Source: Branchiostoma floridae
Lineage: Eukaryota > Chordata > Leptocardii > Amphioxiformes > Branchiostomatidae
Direction: 5' to 3'
NCBI RefSeq assembly: GCF_000003815.2
Contig: NC_049981.1
Coordinates: 27,439,757 to 27,503,756, forward strand
DNA: 64,000 nt
Position 1 is the first letter of the stretch; each line of letters starts with the position of its first letter. Under the pieces are notes generated by a model that was not told where the DNA came from, did no database searches, and saw only the letters and a program-made list of their open reading frames with translations. Below are positions 58,087 to 64,000 of this stretch, in pieces. The position numbers were made by a program, and so were the translations under genes.

Positions 58087-61000
58087 TAGTGTCTGGCTGC
58101 AGTACCATCCATTGTCTCTAGATGGTGCTTCAATGCTGCATATGTCAATGATGCCATAGTTTGTCCCTTTTGAGTTTTGTGTATACTGTAGTAATATTTT
58201 CAGGTAGTGTTTTCTCACTTTTGTGTAGACAGTAGCCCTGAATATCACTTTCCAACAGCCTATTACAATGTTTCTTACATCAGTCTATGTAGATTTGAAA
58301 GATTTCACATAATTTGAAAAAGATAAAAAGATATCTACATGTACCATTATAAATGTTATTATATTTGTTTTATGTAGGTTAATGTGGGCAATGAACGTGT
58401 GGCGCCCTTTGCAATATTGCTTGATCAAAATGCCATGAGACAGAGAAGGGTGCAATCTTGAATGTTTCACTTTTATTGTGTTCACAGTCACTTCTCAGTT
58501 TAATACGTAGTGCATATTCACAGTCCTTTCATCTGCAACAAAACCCAATCACTGATACACGAAGGCTGGGAGTTTCCCCTTCATACACAAGGCAGTGTAA
58601 AATTTGCTGTACATTTGGACTCCTTGGCTATTGGCTACAGTGCACTTTCACTGATGAAACAGACCACTCCTTGGCTACAGTGCAATTTTACTGATGAAAC
58701 CACCTATTGACTTATTACACTGAAGTACATGTATCTGTGCCTTTGCATATGCTAGATTGGATCTGACAGTTTCTAAAAAGTGGGGTTTTGAACCTCAACT
58801 GTTGTGATCAGCAATCATAATAAAAATGGCACAGTGCGCATTTTTCAAGACCACCTTTCAGCAATTCTGCATCTGCAAGAAATAAAAATGTTGACTACTC
58901 GTAGTAGTCTATCCAAAGTAGGCATGAAAAAAGAGATGATGTTTTTACAATGAATTTCATTGCACAATGATATATCAGAGTTGCTTGAAACTACAAAAAT
59001 GCTTTGGGGAACATTCCTTATATTAAAGTCTCTAATCAAGTTCAGTCAAATACAAATGTACCAACTCCTTTCACTTTTCAGACAGTCACTAAAGATAGCA
59101 TATGCCTGTAGCTACAATTTGCTGTCACTATTGACATCCACAAAGCACAAGACTGGACGTACTTGGCACAGTACTTTGGAGTGTCAGGAAGACTTGATCT
59201 AGGCAGAGAGAATGTACGTGTACATTAAACATCCTTCTGGCAGTGGTTCTCCTAGAAGATTTACATTTGTCACATCTTAAGGCTCACCTGGTGGTGGTTA
59301 TGTTTGCTCTATGCTAGATTGGTGCACTTTGGATACCCTTGTAGTTGTGGGTCCCTCAAATGCGTAAGCTGGTATCAAGCCCAACCCAGCCAATTTTACA
59401 TTATACTGTTACAATGTTTTTAAAAACAGATCCAGTCATTTCTACCCACAAATATTAGTGTGAAAGCATATAGTGCACGTTCAATAAGGTAGAATTTTCT
59501 GAATGTATCAAAGAGTCTTTCACAATCTGCCTTTAGCACTATTCTTCCTTTAAGTATCAAGTAAGTACTTCACAGTTGTAATGTATAATACGTTATAATA
59601 AGTTGTCCTATCCAGCATCAACTACAAAATTGGATGTCTACATTGTATGTACAAACATGCATGATTCAATGTTACTGTATACATACATGTAGCTTCCCAC
59701 TGTGCACAAGTCATCATCAATCTTCAAAGGGGATGGGACACCACTTTTTCCCACATAAGGTTTGCAGTGAAAAGTGGACTTTGCATTGTTACTAAACATT
59801 ACCAAGTTGTATGTACAGAGTCTTACTATGAACACACTGGTTCTGGAATGGTTTAGCAAAAGCTTGGTCACATGTACATGCTGGTCAAAGGTGCTGACAT
59901 TGTCACTAATGAAAAGGATTTTGCACTTTGTGGATTTCATTGCACAATGGAAAAGAGTCCCATCAAATACATTTATGACTTATGACTTAAAAAGTGCTTA
60001 ATGGTTTGGGGCTGGCCATGGGCACTGACTAGTGTAACTGAAGCTATAACAGAAAATCAAGCTTCATATCCTCTAAGTTAATAATAGTCTAAAGTCTTAA
60101 TGTGTCTATGTTCACCACTTGTACTTCATTACATAATTTACATGTACTTCATTAACACAGCCAGCAGAATTATATCTGTTGCATTGCTTGAATTTTTTAC
60201 AGAAACATAACATTTCAAATTACACTGTCATGTCTGTTGTCTTGGTGCTGGAACATGTTTATGGATTATAAAACAAATGGCAGGAAGGCGGAGTTGCTAT
60301 AAAAATGTGTGAGCAGTATCTAGCGTACTGGATACATTCAGAATACAGGAGTGAGTCTGAGTGACTCAACTGCCAAATGCACACATTAGCATACATTATG
60401 TTGACTGGTCAATTGCACGGTAACAATTTACAATTTTGTAGGGTTGTATTGAGTACAAATAGGAATCAGGAATAAGTTCCACAGATTCTGAAATAATAAC
60501 ATAGATATATTGAACGGACAACAATTGGCACATTCTCTTCTTTACACAAATAGATGAAATATGTACACATCTTTCAATACAACAATTAAAATCTATCATT
60601 ATACACAATGAAATTAATGTACATCCAACTTTAAGAAGACAGAAGATTTGGTATTCACAATATTATCATAATATTTGGAATAAGTGATTTTAAGGACAGG
60701 TATGACACAGAGAAATTTACATAGTATCCTGCTAACCAATTTGACTTTAAGTTAAAAAAATTAAAAAGTCATTGACTTGAATGTGTGGTTCAAAGCAAAT
60801 TCATCCTTAGAATTATTTCTGATCATTCATTTTCAGTCTGATTTTCACTTACTAATTTTCACTTATTAATACAGGTTTTAGACTGATTTCAAACAAGAAG
60901 CACCTCCTGAAATCACAGCTATTTTCTTTTTAGTAAATGGCTGCATTTCTCACACTAAGTCATAACTAAGGAACATTACACTTTTGGAGCTTCTTTGAAT

Positions 61001-61311
61001 TTCACTGTTTTCACTATTACAAATCATTTCTGCAATTTTTCTCTTTGAAAAGATAAAGTATTCCTTTCCTTCCTCAACAAAATTAATGCAGATGATTCTT
61101 CTTTTAAAATCAATAACGATTTTCATACAAATCGTTGGGTTTGGATCACTTCACAACCACTCCAGCATGACTTCCAGCTGACCAGCAGTCTGTAGTACTT
61201 CACTGGTTCGTCTCTCCTATGTCACACGCCACGTTTTTTGTGCACCACTCACAGGACTATTTACAACTTGGTGCACCAGCAAGGACGTCGTCCCTACTTG
61301 AACTGGAAACA
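58087..61311. other. Spacer between BOLA1 and RASGEF1 3' ends
   Basis: Low-complexity AT-rich sequence between two convergent genes. A 41-bp tandem duplication (ttggctacagtgca, actgatgaaac) lies at about 58626-58702. No gene recognised; part should be RASGEF1 3' UTR. Confidence 0.5.
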
Positions 61312-64000
61312 TCACTGGTCAAGAAGCTGGCTCCTGGACATGGAGAAAGTTTTCAACATGTCAAAAGATATCGGCAACAAAGAAACGAAACAATTTACAT
61401 ATTTAAACACTCATATGCACATAACTACAAAATTCAAATTAAACAGGTAAATTGGAACTGGCATTCAGTAAACTGATCTGACAGCAATCCAAAAAGCATA
61501 GGGTTTTCCTGCTGTGCATACATACAATTAAGGTAATACTATCAAGTATCATTATGATAGTGACTTGAACAAAGAACAGATAGAGTCCTACATGTACAAA
61601 TTGAGATCCCCTTACTTCAGTGTCTTGAATCGTTCCTTCTCCAGGTGATTTTCAGGTCCTTCACAGTCAAATGACACCAGGTGCAAAGCTGTGAGGAGAA
61701 AAAAATGGACATCAGATATCTAAAAATGTGTATGATACCTGTGCTACAATGTATGAAAGTCTATTGCAAGGGGAACACAGATATGTAGTGAATACTGAGA
61801 ACTACAAAATACATTTTGCAGTACCGGTAATTAAATTGTGTTCCGTCTCTTAAAAAATATCACCTACACATACATGTAGACTTGAATGTTTAAAGACATT
61901 AATGTAAACAGAGAATTCAACATACATTGTGTACCTTACATGTTCGTTTGAGGCAGATTTGTGTTTATTTTACAGTAGATGGTACTTATTTTAGACTCAA
62001 TGTGAAATATGTGAATTAAAACCTCATACTTACAGTCTTCATAAAACACTGGAGCTGTCAGAAGGTAGTTCAGTACTTTGCGGTGTCTCTCAAATGGACA
62101 CTGGAATAGACGTTGGACAGAATGTTCACTTAACACTTCCAATAAATACAAATATAGAGACAAACTGTAGAGTTTGCAATAAAATACATATGAACAGTGA
62201 ATACATTTACAGCCAAGCATATTCATCTTTGTCTAGAAGATGCAGATCTGTAGATACAAGACAATTTTTTCCTTACCTCCACCTGCTGCCAGGTGCAAAA
62301 GGAGGTCACCTGTCTTGCCAGCTGCCAAAATTTCTGTTAACAAACAATCAAAGACACATTTAACATCAACAAACATTGTATCATAAGTTACATTACATGT
62401 ACAATTGTCAGAAATTATTATTTTATTAGAAATAAGGCAACGACCATGAAAGAAGTTTTGCACAACCATTAGATAGACTGTGAATACACCTTTTGTGCAT
62501 TGAGTGCATACTCAAGTGTTAGTGATTGTGCCTCTGGAACAAGAGGTTGGAAGTTCAAATCCCGCTGATCATGGTTCATTGTTCATTGTACTTGTTGAAA
62601 AGAGCTAGCGAAGGGGAATCTATTCATCGACAATGAACCTGTAAATACTGTACATAGATAGACAGACAGCATCTGTGTTCTCTATCACAACCAGTAGAAT
62701 ATAACTATTGAATCTTTACCTCAAAACGGACATGTCCATTTTGGAGTTTGTTACTACATGTCTCGTTTAAGAAGTAGATATCCTTCACCATCAGGCTGAA
62801 GAATGGGATGACAATCTGTGTCAGGGAGAGAGAAACAAAACATATATTACAAACACCGCCCAACCTGTCCATTGATATTGCTTAAATCAACAGTCGGTTA
62901 ACACTGCCTTAGGACATACAATGTACAACTCATATTAGACAGTCATATAGACTTGCACCTTAATCTATCTGGTTATTTATATACAAAAGGAAGAGTAATA
63001 GTCCCATGGCCAGGACAGTTCCTTGGGGGACAAATGATACTACCGGTACTTTACCAGGACTGAGGCTACATTTTGTGTACTTCAATCTAAACATTGATAT
63101 TGAGTTTAGCTCTCATACTGGTAATAACTTATCAAAGTTTTTCCCCTATTCTTGTGCTGTTTCTAATGAAAATATATTACAGCAAATTTGTTGTAACAAT
63201 ATGAAGAAATACCGTTATACTATAAATATTGACTCTACACTTGCTACAGGATGTCATAGAATGTCATGAAAGGAGTCCTTACCCGTTCTCTATTGCTGTG
63301 TGCCCCGGCAGCTCTGTGCAATGCAGCCATGAGGGAGGCTCGGTAGTTGGAGAAGTTGGATGTTGGATCCATTTGGTGCTGCAGGGCAAGTGGGTAGAGT
63401 TGTTGTCTGTGAGTTACCCAGAAGTGTTATCTCAAAATGGAGATTCCATGGGGAAATGATACATCAAAGTTGAGGACATAAGATGTTATTTTTAGGTATT
63501 AGTTGATTTCTTTGTCTTATATTTCACAGTAGTAGTTGTGGTAGTACATGTAGTGTACTTTGTAAAGTGTGCCTACCTCCAGAACATCAAACTTGCAAGT
63601 ATCCACCTTGGACCACTGTACAAAAAGAGAAGATATAAACATTTCATTGCAGGTATCTTATATTTCACTTTGATATTAAAATCATTGATTAATCATTGTT
63701 TCAAAACAAATGCACTGACGGGACAATAGGTACTGTTGATGAGCACTCACTGTTTTCTTCAGTCTGGCGACTGGACTCATGTTCAAACCAGCTGCAAGGA
63801 AAACAAAGAGTTAGTCAAAAGGCATTTTGAATGCAAAACAAACTAAAACTAATTCTAATGGACAACACAAATAATTGCCCTACAAAAACTGTGGCAATGC
63901 TCAACTTAAGTACACTCTCCAAAAACAAACTATGTTTAAACATCATAACAAAACAGACAATTGCTCATGGTGCTTTTCTAAACCCATACTTACCAATGAT
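61312..64000 (-). CDS. RASGEF1-family Ras guanine-nucleotide exchange factor, C-terminal part
   Basis: Partial gene entering from the right. Exons on the minus strand: 64000-63994 (edge), 63791-63751, 63615-63577, 63378-63283, 62815-62720, 62333-62277, 62100-62034, 61688-61616, 61333-61312 with stop. All phases join. The visible protein runs AGLNMSPVARLKKT, WSKVDTCKFDVLE, HQMDPTSNFSNYRASLMAAL, IVIPFFSLMVKDIYFLNETC, NGHVRFEKFWQLARQVTSF, TWQQVECPFERHRKVLNYLL, TAPVFYED, SFDCEGPENHLEKERFKTLK and ends SQLLDQ. These are the last helices of the RasGEF/CDC25 catalytic domain. The order LNMS..ARLKKT, KDIYFLNE, NGH..FEKFW, PFE..RK and EGPENH.EK is the RASGEF1A/B/C pattern. Family role: GDP-GTP exchange, reported mainly on Rap2. 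The very short terminal exon (22 nt) is supported by phase and by the family's short tail after TLR/TLK. Confidence 0.93.
62515..62660 (+). repeat. tRNA-derived SINE in RASGEF1 intron
   Basis: A tRNA-like head with B box AGTTCAAATCCCGCT is followed by a body (aaaagagctagcgaaggg, caatgaacctgtaaatactg). It lies between the exons at 62333 and 62720. Confidence 0.5.

Noticed and set aside
1-64000. CRISPR arrays, operons or viral cassettes
   Set aside because: The window is eukaryotic; the repeats are microsatellites, tandem intron duplications and transposons, without spacer-repeat regularity.

Overview
The window looks like nuclear DNA of an invertebrate chordate, most likely an amphioxus (Branchiostoma). 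Genes are split into many short exons with GT-AG introns. Introns and spacers are full of small foldback and terminal-inverted-repeat elements, tRNA-derived SINEs and microsatellites. The protein families (IL-17, TNIP/ABIN, DCTN4, BOLA1, RASGEF1) are those of a deuterostome. All splice sites were placed by eye from reading frame, GT/AG borders and remembered family sequences; no search was run.

Layout, left to right. 0.9-3.8 kb (-): first four coding exons of a TNIP/ABIN-like gene (TNIP-A), which continues past the left edge. 3.8-14.2 kb: gene-poor, with a piggyBac-like MITE and several kB-type motifs. 14.5-15.6 kb (+): a three-exon secreted IL-17-family cytokine with a kB motif next to a TATA box. 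17.7 kb (-): tRNA-Gly(GCC). 19.7-22.0 kb (+): an MFS sugar-transporter-like gene with a one-base frame break. 23.4-24.7 kb (+): an intronless ER-lumen JmjC/EF-hand protein ending in RDEL. 25.9-36.1 kb (-): a complete 12-exon TNIP/ABIN gene (TNIP-B). 36.2-41 kb: spacer that holds the probable TNIP-B promoter. 41.0-52.7 kb (-): dynactin subunit 4, 15 exons. 53.1-57.5 kb (+): mitochondrial BOLA1, 7 exons, divergent from DCTN4. 61.3-64 kb (-): 3' half of a RASGEF1-family gene that runs off the right edge.

The most interesting part is the left half. Two tandem paralogues of TNIP/ABIN, a ubiquitin-binding brake on NF-kB signalling, flank an IL-17 cytokine gene, whose family signals to NF-kB. The 11-mer GGGGAATCCCC, a near-palindromic kB site, occurs three times: at the presumed TNIP-B start, upstream of TNIP-A and just 3' of IL-17. 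This suggests a linked inducer/feedback-inhibitor module. From memory, human IL17B, DCTN4 and TNIP1 also lie close together on 5q32-q33, so the linkage may be ancestral to chordates.

Other notable points are two UBAN-like motifs exactly six heptads apart in TNIP-B, a decayed copy of TNIP-B exon 6, transposon-in-transposon nests in introns of DCTN4 and BOLA1, and a DCTN4 intron whose 3' splice site has been triplicated in tandem.
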